A DNA stretch of 15,686 bases from Chloroflexota bacterium (GTDB taxonomy: Bacteria > Chloroflexota > Limnocylindria > Limnocylindrales > CSP1-4), in assembly GCA_016875645.1 (NCBI GenBank), contig VGPE01000041.1:1-15686 (forward strand), in the 5' to 3' direction. Under the pieces are notes generated by a model. It was not told where the DNA came from. It searched no databases and worked only from the letters and a program-made list of their open reading frames with translations. Positions 1-7,309 of the stretch are shown piece after piece. The translations under genes were made by a program, and so were the position numbers. Positions within the stretch are counted from its first letter, which is position 1. Each line of letters begins with the position of its first letter.

Positions 1-35
1 CGGCCACGGGGGAGCGGCCGGGGCGCGCGCTCTAG
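1..35 (+). CDS. C-terminal tail of a D-aminoacylase-like amidohydrolase (partial, starts before the window)
   Basis: Frame 3 reads ten residues, ATGERPGRAL, and then a TAG stop at 33-35. This nearly repeats the last residues of the complete amidohydrolase that follows (ATGERPGRFL before its stop). It also fits the TGxxPGRxL ending shared by the two other amidohydrolases in the window. In the N-acyl-D-amino-acid deacylase family this tail follows the conserved VNG turn of the C-terminal beta-sandwich. I therefore infer that another deacylase of the same family, probably a tandem paralogue of the next gene, lies just upstream on the same strand. Only the tail is visible, so substrate and start cannot be judged. 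Confidence 0.72.
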   Translation, partial: ATGERPGRAL

Positions 36-272
36 CAGCGGTCTCCGCGGACCCGAGGTCAGCGCAGCCGGGGCGCGCCCCGAGCCCCGGCGGGCCGCCG
101 GTCCGCGACGTTCGGCACGCGAGAACGCTGGTGGCTCACGCGTGGCCGCGGCCGGGTCTGCCGCTCCGCGGCGGGGTGACCAACGGGCGCGGAGCGGGGG
201 ATCTGCGCCCAGCACGGCCAGTCGGACGCCAGCACGCGGGACGCCACAGCCCCCTTCTGCCTCGGCATACTC
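36..272. other. Gene-free leader between two amidohydrolase genes
   Basis: This 237-base gap has no convincing ORF; the open frames here are antisense or out-of-frame shadows of the following gene. It holds a 14-base perfect palindrome at 69-82 (CGGGGCGCGCCCCG) and a small hairpin at 160-172 (GCCGC, loop TCC, GCGGC). Neither is followed by a T run, so an intrinsic terminator is not supported. No clear -35/-10 pair and no Shine-Dalgarno sequence before the GTG at 273 were seen. A promoter is nevertheless likely here, because the next four genes are spaced as one transcription unit. Confidence 0.4.
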
Positions 273-1874
273 GTGGACGTGGGCGCCGACGTCGCGATCG
301 TCAACGGGCGGATCGTGGATGGCACCGGCGCGCCAGCGTTCCCGGGCACGGTCCTGGTCGAGGGCGACCGCGTCCGGGTCGTCCGGGGCGCAGCGCCGCC
401 GCCGGTCGAGGGCGTCGAAGTCGTGGACGCGCGGGGGCTCGTCGTCGCGCCCGGGATCGTCGACCTGCATACCCACTCAGACGTGTCCAACCTGTCCGAG
501 CCCGGCGCGATCTCGGCGATCGAGCAGGGCGTCACAACCCAGGTCGTGGGCCTGTGTGGCTTCTCTGCGGGCCCGGTCCGGCCGGAGACGCTCGCGACGA
601 TGATCCAGGAGGAGCCGGTCTTCGGCTTTCCGGATGTACCGTGGGACTGGTCCTCGATCGGCGGCTACCGCGAATCGGTGGATCGCCTCGGCGTAGCGAC
701 CAATACCGTCACACTCCTGGGCCACAACACGCTCCGGCGGTACGTGATGGGCGGCGCGGAGCGGGTGCCCACGGCCGACGAACTCCGGACGATGAAGGAC
801 GAACTGCGCCGGGCATTCGACGAAGGTGCCCGCGGCTTCTCGACCGGCCTGACGTACGCGCCCGGCCTCTTTGCGACGACCGACGAACTGGTGGAGCTGA
901 CGCGGGTCGCTGCTGAACGGGACCTGCCCTACCACACCCACATGCGAGTGGTGGAGCTGCCGATCTCCAGGCCGGTCCGTGAGGCGCTCGAAACCGCGGA
1001 GCGGTCCGGCGTGGCCATCGAGATCTCGCACCTCTACCCGACGCCGATCGATCCGCCCGACGAGGCCGGAACGATCATTGCGCTTATCGAGGCGGCGCGT
1101 GATCGCGGCGTCCGGGCGACGTGGGACGTGACCGTCTTCCCCCGGGGCGGCGGCGCCTGGGCCCAATACCTGCCGGCATGGGTGCGGGCCGGCGGCGCGG
1201 TGGCCACCACGGAGCGACTGCGGGATCCGGCCCTCCGCGGACGGATCCGAGAGGGAATCGAGGCGTCGGGCTGGCTGGGCTGGAGCCCGGGCGGCTTCGA
1301 CGACGAGCTGATCGTCAAGGTCAGCCGGCCCGAGACACGCTGGATGGCGGGCCGGACGATCGGCCAGATCGCCCGCGACGGCGGCGCGGACCCGCTGGAC
1401 ACGGCCCTGGACCTCCTCATCGAAGATCCCCAGTACTGGACCGGCACGATCTCCAAGCGCCAGCCGGACCTGGATCGGATGATCGCTCACCCGCTCGGAA
1501 TCCCGGTGACGGACGGGATGGCCGCACATCCTGTGAAGCACCGCGCCCTGGGGATCATGCCCAAGACGTTCGGGTCGTTCCCGCAGATCCTGGGGCGCTA
1601 CGTGCGTGAAGCCGGCGTCATGACGCTCGAGGCGGCCGTGGCCAAGATGACCTCGATCGCCGCCGGGCGGGCGGGCCTGTCCGATCGCGGCGTGCTGGCC
1701 GACGGCAACGCCGCGGACCTGTTCATCTTCGACCCGTCGACCATCGCCAACCGGGCGACGGACGTGGAAGAGCCGACGGCAAGACCGGCCGGCATTGAGC
1801 GGGTGATGGTCAACGGCCGCTGGGTCGTCGTCGGCGGAGTCGCGACCGGGGAGCGACCGGGGAGGTTCCTCTGA
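273..1874 (+). CDS. N-acyl-D-amino-acid deacylase (D-aminoacylase) family amidohydrolase
   Basis: A 533-residue metal-dependent hydrolase expected to cleave an N-acyl group from a D-amino acid or similar amide in the cytoplasm. The N-terminal beta-sandwich strand (NGRIVDGTGAPAF) leads into the barrel motif VDLHTHSD with H66 and H68. GLCGF follows with C95, the usual metal-bridging Cys; then YHTHMR (H221/H223), ISHLY (H253) and VTDGM (D414). These fall in the order of the ligands His67, His69, Cys96, His220, His250 and Asp366 of the Alcaligenes D-aminoacylase. The family segment KTFGSFPQILGRYVRE and the C-terminal MVNGRWVV and TGERPGRFL are also present. Length is normal for the family. GTG 273 gives the usual short N-terminus but lacks a visible ribosome site. 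The stop overlaps the cupin start (TGATG), so the two are translationally coupled. Of the three complete paralogues it alone keeps the Cys. Substrate unknown. Confidence 0.88.
   Translation: MDVGADVAIVNGRIVDGTGAPAFPGTVLVEGDRVRVVRGAAPPPVEGVEVVDARGLVVAPGIVDLHTHSDVSNLSEPGAISAIEQGVTTQVVGLCGFSAGPVRPETLATMIQEEPVFGFPDVPWDWSSIGGYRESVDRLGVATNTVTLLGHNTLRRYVMGGAERVPTADELRTMKDELRRAFDEGARGFSTGLTYAPGLFATTDELVELTRVAAERDLPYHTHMRVVELPISRPVREALETAERSGVAIEISHLYPTPIDPPDEAGTIIALIEAARDRGVRATWDVTVFPRGGGAWAQYLPAWVRAGGAVATTERLRDPALRGRIREGIEASGWLGWSPGGFDDELIVKVSRPETRWMAGRTIGQIARDGGADPLDTALDLLIEDPQYWTGTISKRQPDLDRMIAHPLGIPVTDGMAAHPVKHRALGIMPKTFGSFPQILGRYVREAGVMTLEAAVAKMTSIAAGRAGLSDRGVLADGNAADLFIFDPSTIANRATDVEEPTARPAGIERVMVNGRWVVVGGVATGERPGRFL
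1861..1866 (+). promoter_or_regulatory. Shine-Dalgarno sequence for the cupin gene
   Basis: GGAGGT lies 7 bases before the ATG at 1874, inside the end of the upstream deacylase. This strong site fixes the cupin start at 1874 rather than at an internal ATG near 1946 and supports translation of the overlapping pair. Confidence 0.7.
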
Positions 1875-2320
1875 TGCATGGACTGCGGCCTGGGGTTCGT
1901 CGTTCGGATGCCGGCGAGCGGTTCCCTGGCGCCGGCGGGGACGCGATGCTGCTGCGCTTCGAGACGGAAGGCGCCGATCCGGTTGCGTGGGTGGAAGACA
2001 CCTCCGAGGACCACGAGTGGGTGCCGTTCCATACCCATCCATGGGACGAGCTCGAGTACGTCCTCGAGGGCGAGATGGAGTTCCGCGTCGGCGACGAGCG
2101 GGCGTCGGGTGGCCCGGGCACCCTTGTCAGCATTCCCAGGGGCGTGCCCCACACGCTGCGGGTGACGCCGGGGGGCCGCGCACGGTTCGTCATGGTGACA
2201 CTGGGGGCGCCGTCGGCGACGTTCCTCCAGGAGATCGGGCGGGTCTACGCGGAGGGCCCGACGACCGAGCGTCTCATCGAGGTGGCGGGCCGGCACGGGC
2301 TGGCGCTCGCTGAGGAATGA
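1874..2320 (+). CDS. Small single-domain cupin protein
   Basis: A 148-residue protein with one cupin_2-type beta-barrel. Cupin motif 1 is visible as PFHTHPWDELEYVLEGEMEF (two His, then Glu, then G), and motif 2 as GTLVSIPRGVPHTLRV with a His. This gives the usual 3-His/1-Glu metal site, so the fold and a bound divalent metal are well supported. The reaction is not: such cupins can be isomerases, dioxygenases or ligand sensors. It overlaps the upstream deacylase stop (TGATG) and the downstream deacylase start (ATGA), so it sits inside a fully coupled three-gene block and very likely serves the same substrate. A role as sugar- or keto-acid isomerase, or as an accessory metal protein, is inference. 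Confidence 0.85.
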   Translation: MHGLRPGVRRSDAGERFPGAGGDAMLLRFETEGADPVAWVEDTSEDHEWVPFHTHPWDELEYVLEGEMEFRVGDERASGGPGTLVSIPRGVPHTLRVTPGGRARFVMVTLGAPSATFLQEIGRVYAEGPTTERLIEVAGRHGLALAEE

Positions 2321-3870
2321 GCTTCGACCTCCTCATCCGAGACGGCACTGTCGTCGACGGGACGGGTGCGCCCGCGTTTCGGGCTGACGTCGGGATCGTC
2401 GGCGACCGGATCGCGGCGATCGGGGCCCTGGCTGCGGCGGCAGCGTCGGCCCGGGCCGTCGTGGAGGCGGCCGGCCGGGTCGTGGCCCCCGGCTTCATCG
2501 ACGTCCACGTCCACAGTGAGATCGCGCTCCTCGGCGAGACCGACGATCGCTGGGCCGGTATCGGGCAGGGTGTGACGACCAACCTGACGGCACCGGACGG
2601 CTTCGGGTGGGCCGGCCTGTCGCCCGGCGATGCCCGCGCGGTGGAGCTCTCGCTCCGTTCGATCAACGGCCCGGCAGCCGGTCTCTCGTTCGACTGGCCG
2701 ACGCCCGAGGCGTACCTGCGCGCGTTCGAGGGCCGGACGCCTGTCAACATCGCGGCCGGCGTGCCGCACCTGCCGATCCGCGTGGCCGTGATGGGCTGGG
2801 AGGCCCGGCGCGCCCGCGCCGACCAGACGGCGGCGATGGCGAAGCTGGTCCGGGATTGGATGGAGGCGGGCGCGGTCGGCCTGTGCACCGGTCTCGACTA
2901 CCAGCCGATCACCCACTCGAACACCGACGAACTGGTGGCCCTGGCGTCAGTGGCTGCCGAGTACGGGGGCACCTACTCGGCACATGGGCGGCACATCGAG
3001 TTCGGGCGGGCGGGCGCCTTCCGCGAAACGGCCGAGGTCGGACGCCGCGCGGGGCTGCCGGCCCACGTCTCCCACGAGCGCGTGGACGACGAGATCCCGG
3101 ACCTCCTCGCCGAGGCGCCCGAGGTCACCAGCGATTCCCACCTCTACGAGGCCGGCTCCACGCATCTGCTGTACAACGTCCCGTGGGCCGAGCAGGCCGG
3201 CGGACCGGCCGGGGTCCTGGAGCGCCTGGAGGACGCGGCGTACCGCGAGGCACTGGCGGCCCGCCTCGAGACGGCGTTCGCGGTGGACCCGACGGCGATG
3301 AACGCCTGGTTCTCGGCGAGCCGGACCGGCCGGCACATCGGGCGATCGATCCGCGAGATCGCGGCTGAGGCCGGGCGCAGGGCCGGCGAGTCGGCTGTGA
3401 CCCTGCTGCGCGAGGAACTCCCGGAAGCGCTGCTGGTCTACCCCTGGGGCCCGACCGAGGCCGAGTTCCGGCCGACCGTCGCGCGTACGCTGCAGCATCC
3501 GCGCGTCATGGTTTCCAGCGACGGCGTGTATCACGGCCCGCGCCCGCATCCGCGCGGATTCGGCACCTTCCCCCGCGCGATCCGCGTCGGCGTCCGCGAG
3601 CTGGGCGCCGTCACCCTGGAGGCGGCGATCAACCGGATGACCGGGCTGCCGGCCGAGCGCTACCACCTGGCCGATCGGGGACGCGTGGCCGTCGGTTCGG
3701 CCGCCGACCTCGTCGTCTTCGACCCCGCGACCTTCGCCGACCGGGCGACCTATGCCGAGCCGCGTCTGCCATCGGTCGGCCTGGACGAGGTGATCGTGAA
3801 CGGGGAACGAGTAATGGCGGAGGGGAGGCTCACCGGGCGAACGCCCGGCCGGCGGCTGGCGAGGGAGTAG
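2317..3870 (+). CDS. D-aminoacylase-like amidohydrolase with Asp in place of the metal Cys
   Basis: A 517-residue paralogue of the deacylase upstream. It starts MSFDLLIRDGTVVDGTGAP, carries the barrel motif FIDVHVHSE (H64, H66), AHGRH (H223/H226), HVSHER (H253) and SSDGVYHG (D402). The family segment HPRGFGTFPRAIR, the C-terminal IVNGERV and TGRTPGR follow. Where classical D-aminoacylases have Cys after the GVTT motif, this one reads APDGFG with Asp at residue 94. The middle (about residues 265-290, with HLLYNVPWAEQAGG) also differs from the usual DxYPY segment, so the substrate pocket is probably distinct. The ATG at 2317 overlaps the cupin stop by four bases (ATGA). The stop is two bases from the next gene. 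It is probably a metal-dependent amidase or deacylase, but catalysis by D-aminoacylase chemistry should not be assumed. Confidence 0.85.
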   Translation: MSFDLLIRDGTVVDGTGAPAFRADVGIVGDRIAAIGALAAAAASARAVVEAAGRVVAPGFIDVHVHSEIALLGETDDRWAGIGQGVTTNLTAPDGFGWAGLSPGDARAVELSLRSINGPAAGLSFDWPTPEAYLRAFEGRTPVNIAAGVPHLPIRVAVMGWEARRARADQTAAMAKLVRDWMEAGAVGLCTGLDYQPITHSNTDELVALASVAAEYGGTYSAHGRHIEFGRAGAFRETAEVGRRAGLPAHVSHERVDDEIPDLLAEAPEVTSDSHLYEAGSTHLLYNVPWAEQAGGPAGVLERLEDAAYREALAARLETAFAVDPTAMNAWFSASRTGRHIGRSIREIAAEAGRRAGESAVTLLREELPEALLVYPWGPTEAEFRPTVARTLQHPRVMVSSDGVYHGPRPHPRGFGTFPRAIRVGVRELGAVTLEAAINRMTGLPAERYHLADRGRVAVGSAADLVVFDPATFADRATYAEPRLPSVGLDEVIVNGERVMAEGRLTGRTPGRRLARE

Positions 3871-3872
3871 CG

Positions 3873-4994
3873 ATGCGGATCACGGGCATCACGTCGCGGA
3901 TCATTTCCTACGACGTGTCGGCGATCTACGGCGAGATGGGCCCGCCGCAGGAGATCAGCAGCGTCTACCGCTACTCGTTCGACACGTTCCACACCGATGA
4001 GGGCATCGACGGCCATTCGATGCAGTTCGGCTGGATGGGCGAGGGCCAGGCGATGGGCCACGCACTGCACCAGGCCTACGGCCGGTTCCTGCTGGGTCGG
4101 GACGTCAACGAGCACGAGCGGCTCTGGCAGGACCTGCGGCGCCAGAACCGGCACGAGTACAACCTGACCGACACGCTGCTGGGCACGATCGACATCGCGC
4201 TGTGGGACATTCGCGGCAAGGCGGCCGGCCTGCCGATCGCGCGGATGCTGGGCCTGGCGCGGACCACGATCCCGACCTATGCCATTGCGATCACCGTCAA
4301 CCCTACGCCGGAACAGGTCTACGAGGAGACGAAGCTCCGGATCCGGCAGGGCTACCGCGGCTTCAAGATCCAGTTCTGGGACGGCCTTGATCGCGACATC
4401 CCGCGGTTCCGAGCTGCGCGCGAGGCGGCCGGGCCGGACTTCCCGCTGTTCCAGGACGCCGCGGGGTTCTACTCCTGGACCGAGGCGGTGGCCGCCGGCC
4501 ACGAGCTGGACCGCCTCAACTACCGCTGGTTCGAGGAGCCGCTCCCCGACCGTCAGGTGTTCCAGATCAAGCGACTCGCGGACGAGATCCGGACCCCGGT
4601 ACTGACCAACGAGACGAGCCGCCTGCACGAGATGCCGGAGGCGCTGCGAATCGGCGCGGGCGACTTGATGCGCGGCGACGTGCTGATCAAGGCCGGGATC
4701 ACCGGCCTCCGGAAGGCGTGCGCGACCGCGGAGCTGTTCGGCTACAACCTGGAGATCCACGGGCTGGGGGCGCCGCTGCTGGACGCGGCGAACCTGCACG
4801 TGGCGCTGTCGGTGGAGAACTGCGAGTTCTCCGAGGGCCACGAGGCGCTGTACCACGAGGGCCTCGTGGGCGCGCCCCTGGCGATCGACGCGGATGGCCT
4901 GCGGCACCTGCCCGATGCGCCCGGCCTCGGTGTCGAGATGGACTGGGACTGGGTGGACAACCACACGGTGGAGGTCATCGAGACGCGCGCGTGA
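3873..4994 (+). CDS. Mandelate racemase-like enolase-superfamily enzyme with a Lys-x-Gln motif
   Basis: A 373-residue barrel enzyme of the mandelate racemase/muconate lactonizing group; such enzymes abstract a proton alpha to a carboxylate with Mg2+. The residues fall almost exactly on mandelate racemase numbering: metal ligands D195 (FQDAAGF), E221 (WFEEPL) and E247 (LTNETS), and the His-Asp dyad D269 and H296 (EIHGLG). The usual Lys-x-Lys base motif is K165-I-Q167, so the second Lys (MR Lys166) is Gln. This argues against 1,1-proton-transfer racemisation and favours dehydration or cyclisation using the His-Asp dyad, which is inference. A strong ribosome site (GAGGGAG, overlapping the upstream stop) lies six bases before the ATG. 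It is the last gene of the plus-strand block, so its substrate may be the acid formed by the deacylases. Confidence 0.87.
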   Translation: MRITGITSRIISYDVSAIYGEMGPPQEISSVYRYSFDTFHTDEGIDGHSMQFGWMGEGQAMGHALHQAYGRFLLGRDVNEHERLWQDLRRQNRHEYNLTDTLLGTIDIALWDIRGKAAGLPIARMLGLARTTIPTYAIAITVNPTPEQVYEETKLRIRQGYRGFKIQFWDGLDRDIPRFRAAREAAGPDFPLFQDAAGFYSWTEAVAAGHELDRLNYRWFEEPLPDRQVFQIKRLADEIRTPVLTNETSRLHEMPEALRIGAGDLMRGDVLIKAGITGLRKACATAELFGYNLEIHGLGAPLLDAANLHVALSVENCEFSEGHEALYHEGLVGAPLAIDADGLRHLPDAPGLGVEMDWDWVDNHTVEVIETRA

Positions 4995-5122
4995 CCGTGC
5001 GCCAGGACCGACGGCGCGGGAGCTACCGGAAGTGCGGCGAGAGGAACACGCTGTTCATCGGCCGCGGCAGGGCATGCGCCGCCGAGGCCGAGCGCAACGG
5101 CGCGACCGCGGCCGTGCTCCGG

Positions 5123-5333
5123 CGGGGTTTCCTGCCCAGAACAGATTCCGTCGCCCAAGACGCGACCGTTGCCCGTGGGGCAACGATCCGGTCCGCACGC
5201 GATTGCGGCATTGCCTGCCAGACAAGGTTTCCGGTCGTGGAGACCCCTGACCGCCCCGGAACAGGCGAACCGTTGCCCTGTGCGCAGCGATCCGGATCGC
5301 CACGACGAAATCTGTGTCCAGCAGGAAACCCCG
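5123..5333. repeat. Imperfect inverted-repeat (fold-back or MITE-like) element, about 211 bp
   Basis: The outer arms 5123-5153 and 5303-5333 are reverse complements at 25 of 31 positions; each begins CGGGGTTTCCTGC on its own strand and ends near ACAGATT-CGTCG. In strict register further in, GGGCAACG at 5178-5185 pairs exactly with CGTTGCCC at 5271-5278, so the symmetry extends about 63 bases per arm. Two divergent direct units are also visible: 5131-5191 and 5214-5295 both start CCTGCC and end with ACCGTTGCCC followed by GATCCGG. There is no transposase ORF and no clear target-site duplication. The shape fits a small non-autonomous mobile repeat, a dispersed intergenic repeat family or a structured RNA; which one cannot be told from a single copy. 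Confidence 0.7.
5167..5185. other. Perfect 8-bp hairpin inside the inverted-repeat element
   Basis: CGTTGCCC, loop GTG, GGGCAACG form a perfect stem with a three-base loop. The CGTTGCCC half recurs at 5271-5278, so this stem could compete with the long-range pairing of the whole element. There is no following T run, so it is not a canonical intrinsic terminator. Confidence 0.6.
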
Positions 5334-5351
5334 TCGGGCGGCAGCGGAGTC

Positions 5352-6143
5352 CTACCCGCGCTTGCGGGCCTTCCAGATCTCCTCGACCGGCCAGCGCTGC
5401 GCCCACTCCGGCGTGACCAGGTTCCACCCGGTGGTCGCGCCGGGCGGCGGGCGCACCTCGATCAGGTCCTCCACCTCGAAGCCGTTCGCGTGCAGGAGGC
5501 GGATCCAGTCGCCGTAGCCGAGGTGGAACTCGACGCTATTGTCGTCGGGCCACTCGAACCGGTGCATCCCGAAGTACGGCCGCAGCAGGCGATCGCCGGA
5601 TGGTCCGTCGGCCTCGTAGTCCGGCACCGTCAGCATCTGGAACGTGCCGTTGACCAGGAACGCGAGCCGGCCGCCGGGACGCAGCAGCCGCGCGGCCTCG
5701 GGGATCCAGCGGTACGGGTCCGCCCAGATCGACGCGCCGTACTCGGAGATGGCGAGGTCGAAGCTCGCGTCCGGCAGCGGCACGGACTCCGCGTTGCCGT
5801 GGATCAGGGGGAAGCGGATCCCGAACTCGTCCTGGAAGGCGCGAGCGGTCGCGAGCTGGCGCTCCGAGTTGTCGATGCCGACGGGAGCGGCGCCGCCACG
5901 CGCCAGCCAGGCGCAGCGATATGCCGTCCCGCAGCCGAGCTCGATGACGTCGAGGCCGGCGAGGTCGTCGGGCAGCACCTGGAGCTGGGACTCGGGCACG
6001 CCGAACACGCCCCAGGTGATCTCGGCCGTGGACCAGGCGCGCCGGCCGGGTGCGACCCACTTGTCGGCGGTCGCGTCCCAGTGTGCGCGGTTGCGCCGGA
6101 CGTGCTCGGGCAGGTCGGCCTCGGCCTCGTCGTCGGTCGTCAT
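5352..6143 (-). CDS. Class I SAM-dependent methyltransferase (Methyltransf_11 type)
   Basis: A 263-residue cytoplasmic methyltransferase with a Rossmann fold. Motif I is DVIELGCGTAY (about residues 65-75), the acidic end of strand 2 is VGIDNSERQL, and the later motifs AESVPLPDASFDLAI and ARLLRPGGRLAFLV follow. The N-terminal RNRAHWDATADKWVAPGRR is typical of small-molecule methyltransferases. The acceptor is unknown. The ATG at 6141-6143 overlaps the stop of the LLM gene by four bases (ATGA) and has no Shine-Dalgarno of its own, so translation is probably coupled. The same frame stays open far upstream, antisense to nothing useful and within the LLM gene; that part lacks family features and is excluded. 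It ends facing the repeat element. Confidence 0.87.
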   Translation of the reverse strand: MTTDDEAEADLPEHVRRNRAHWDATADKWVAPGRRAWSTAEITWGVFGVPESQLQVLPDDLAGLDVIELGCGTAYRCAWLARGGAAPVGIDNSERQLATARAFQDEFGIRFPLIHGNAESVPLPDASFDLAISEYGASIWADPYRWIPEAARLLRPGGRLAFLVNGTFQMLTVPDYEADGPSGDRLLRPYFGMHRFEWPDDNSVEFHLGYGDWIRLLHANGFEVEDLIEVRPPPGATTGWNLVTPEWAQRWPVEEIWKARKRG

Positions 6144-7081
6144 CGGAATGCCGGCAGCACCTGGTCGACGAACAGCTCGACGTCCTCGGTGCCGAACATC
6201 CGCGCCATGCGCATCTCGACGAGCTCGAACCCGAGCTCGTGCAGCTCCGTCAGCCGATCGCGGAACGCTGCCGGATCGCCGACGAACGGCGGCCGCTCGC
6301 TCGGCGGCAGGCCACCCGCCATCGACCGGGCCTCGGCCATCGTCCGGCCCAGGTACACGGTCAACGGGGTGGCCATCCGGATCTCGGACGGGTCGCGCCC
6401 GACGTCGGCGCAGTGCGCGCGGAGGGCCGCGATCTTGCGCGCGAGGACGTCGGGGTGCGATGCGTACGAGAACCACCAGTCCGCATGCCTGGCCACCACC
6501 CGCAGCAGGTACTTCTCGCCGTCGCCGCCGATCATGATCGGCGGCACCGGGTCCGGCCGTGGGATGCCGAGCGCCCCCTCGAGGCGATACCAGCGCCCCT
6601 CGAAATCGACAGGGCCCTCCTGCGTCCAGAGCGCCTTCGTCAGGCGCATCGCCTCCTCGAGCTGCTCGATCCGCTCCCGGGTCGAGGGGAAGTCCCAGCC
6701 ATAGCCACGGTATTCGGATTCCAGCCAGCCTGCGCCGATGCCGAAGATCAGCCGGCCGCCGCTCAACTCCTGGAGGGTGGTCGCCATCTTCGCCATCAGA
6801 GCCGGATTGCGGTACGAGTTGGCGAGCACGCACGTGCCGAGCATGGGGGTCGGGTGGCGCGCGGCGATCCACGCGAGGTGGGTCCAGCACTCGAGGCGGT
6901 TGCCCGTGTGCTCCATGACGTGGTCGCTCGTCCAGAGCGACGAGAACGCGCCGTCGCGCAACGCGACGGAGAGGAACCGGTCCGTGTCGGCAACGAACGT
7001 CCGCCGATCGATCGGCCCCATCTCGCGATCACCCGGCGGTGGCGCGATTCCGAACTCGAGCTGACCGCGACCGTGAGCCAT
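6140..7081 (-). CDS. LLM-class (luciferase-like) flavin or F420-dependent oxidoreductase
   Basis: A 313-residue luciferase-like barrel enzyme. It has the N-terminal LEFGIAPPPGD strand, SLWTSDHVMEH after the first helix (the DH typical of the family), and the hallmark SGGRLIFGIGAGWLESEYRG (about residues 107-126). RERIEQLEEAMRLTKALW and VPPIMIGGDGEKYLLRVVAR follow, the latter being the phosphate-binding region. This pattern is common among F420-dependent family members of high-GC bacteria, but FMN use cannot be excluded. The frame stays open to 7183. I chose ATG 7081 because GGGAGA lies a few bases upstream of it and the preceding residues have no family similarity. It is first in a two-gene operon with the methyltransferase; the substrate is unknown. 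Confidence 0.87.
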   Translation of the reverse strand: MAHGRGQLEFGIAPPPGDREMGPIDRRTFVADTDRFLSVALRDGAFSSLWTSDHVMEHTGNRLECWTHLAWIAARHPTPMLGTCVLANSYRNPALMAKMATTLQELSGGRLIFGIGAGWLESEYRGYGWDFPSTRERIEQLEEAMRLTKALWTQEGPVDFEGRWYRLEGALGIPRPDPVPPIMIGGDGEKYLLRVVARHADWWFSYASHPDVLARKIAALRAHCADVGRDPSEIRMATPLTVYLGRTMAEARSMAGGLPPSERPPFVGDPAAFRDRLTELHELGFELVEMRMARMFGTEDVELFVDQVLPAFR

Positions 7082-7157
7082 GCCATCTCCCGTGCTGAGC
7101 CGGCCAATCCCGGGAGTGTGCGACACGGGCGAACGGCGTGAGATGTCGGAGATCGAT

Positions 7158-7210
7158 GTCATCCACATCGGATCCGCGGTCATCCACCAGAGGTGGTCGG
7201 CCTGTGGATG
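7158..7210. promoter_or_regulatory. Candidate operator: repeated GTCATCCAC with an inverted third copy
   Basis: GTCATCCAC occurs at 7158-7166 and again at 7179-7187, exactly 21 bases apart (about two helical turns). The inverse core GTGGATG lies at 7204-7210. The site sits in the 228-base region between the divergent LLM gene and the plus-strand membrane-protein gene. Repeats on one face of the helix suit a dimeric regulator, but no regulator gene is nearby and chance is not excluded. Confidence 0.35.
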
Positions 7211-7309
7211 GATGGAAGATGAGAGTTCGTTGACAAGCCCCTACCCGCGCGGCGCACCCCGGGACACCATCCCAGGCAGGGGCCCGGACGGGCCGCGTAC
7301 GAGGGTGCC

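Larger units (their letters stand above)
4995..5351. other. Gene-free gap between convergent genes, filled by a fold-back repeat
   Basis: This 357-base stretch separates two convergent genes. Bases 4995-5122 show nothing recognisable. Bases 5123-5333 hold the inverted-repeat element described separately. Several frames are open through it, but they have no family-like sequence or ribosome sites and I treat them as non-coding. The hairpins may act as a bidirectional terminator for both converging transcripts, although there is no T run. Confidence 0.55.

Noticed and set aside
69..82. 14-base palindrome CGGGGCGCGCCCCG as a terminator after the first gene
   Set aside because: There is no unpaired loop or T run, and short GC palindromes are common in DNA of this composition.
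477..2042. A 521-codon minus-strand open frame
   Set aside because: It is a mirror of the deacylase at 273-1874, which carries all expected metal ligands; the antisense product has no motif.
5023..5427. Minus-strand ORF of 134 codons across the gap at 4995-5351
   Set aside because: It owes its openness to the GC-rich repeat. It has no ribosome site or domain and overlaps the methyltransferase end.
5169..6704. A 511-codon plus-strand open frame
   Set aside because: It runs antisense through the methyltransferase and most of the LLM gene and through the repeat element. Composition is typical of an antisense frame in high-GC DNA, with no family motif.
6141..6890. Upstream extension of the methyltransferase frame to 6890
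   Set aside because: This part overlaps the LLM gene in another frame and lacks family sequence. The ATGA junction at 6140-6143 gives a better start.
7230..7235. TTGACA as a -35 box for the plus-strand membrane-protein gene
   Set aside because: The hexamer is perfect, but no -10-like sequence lies 16-18 bases downstream, where the sequence is CGCACC, so a promoter is not supported.
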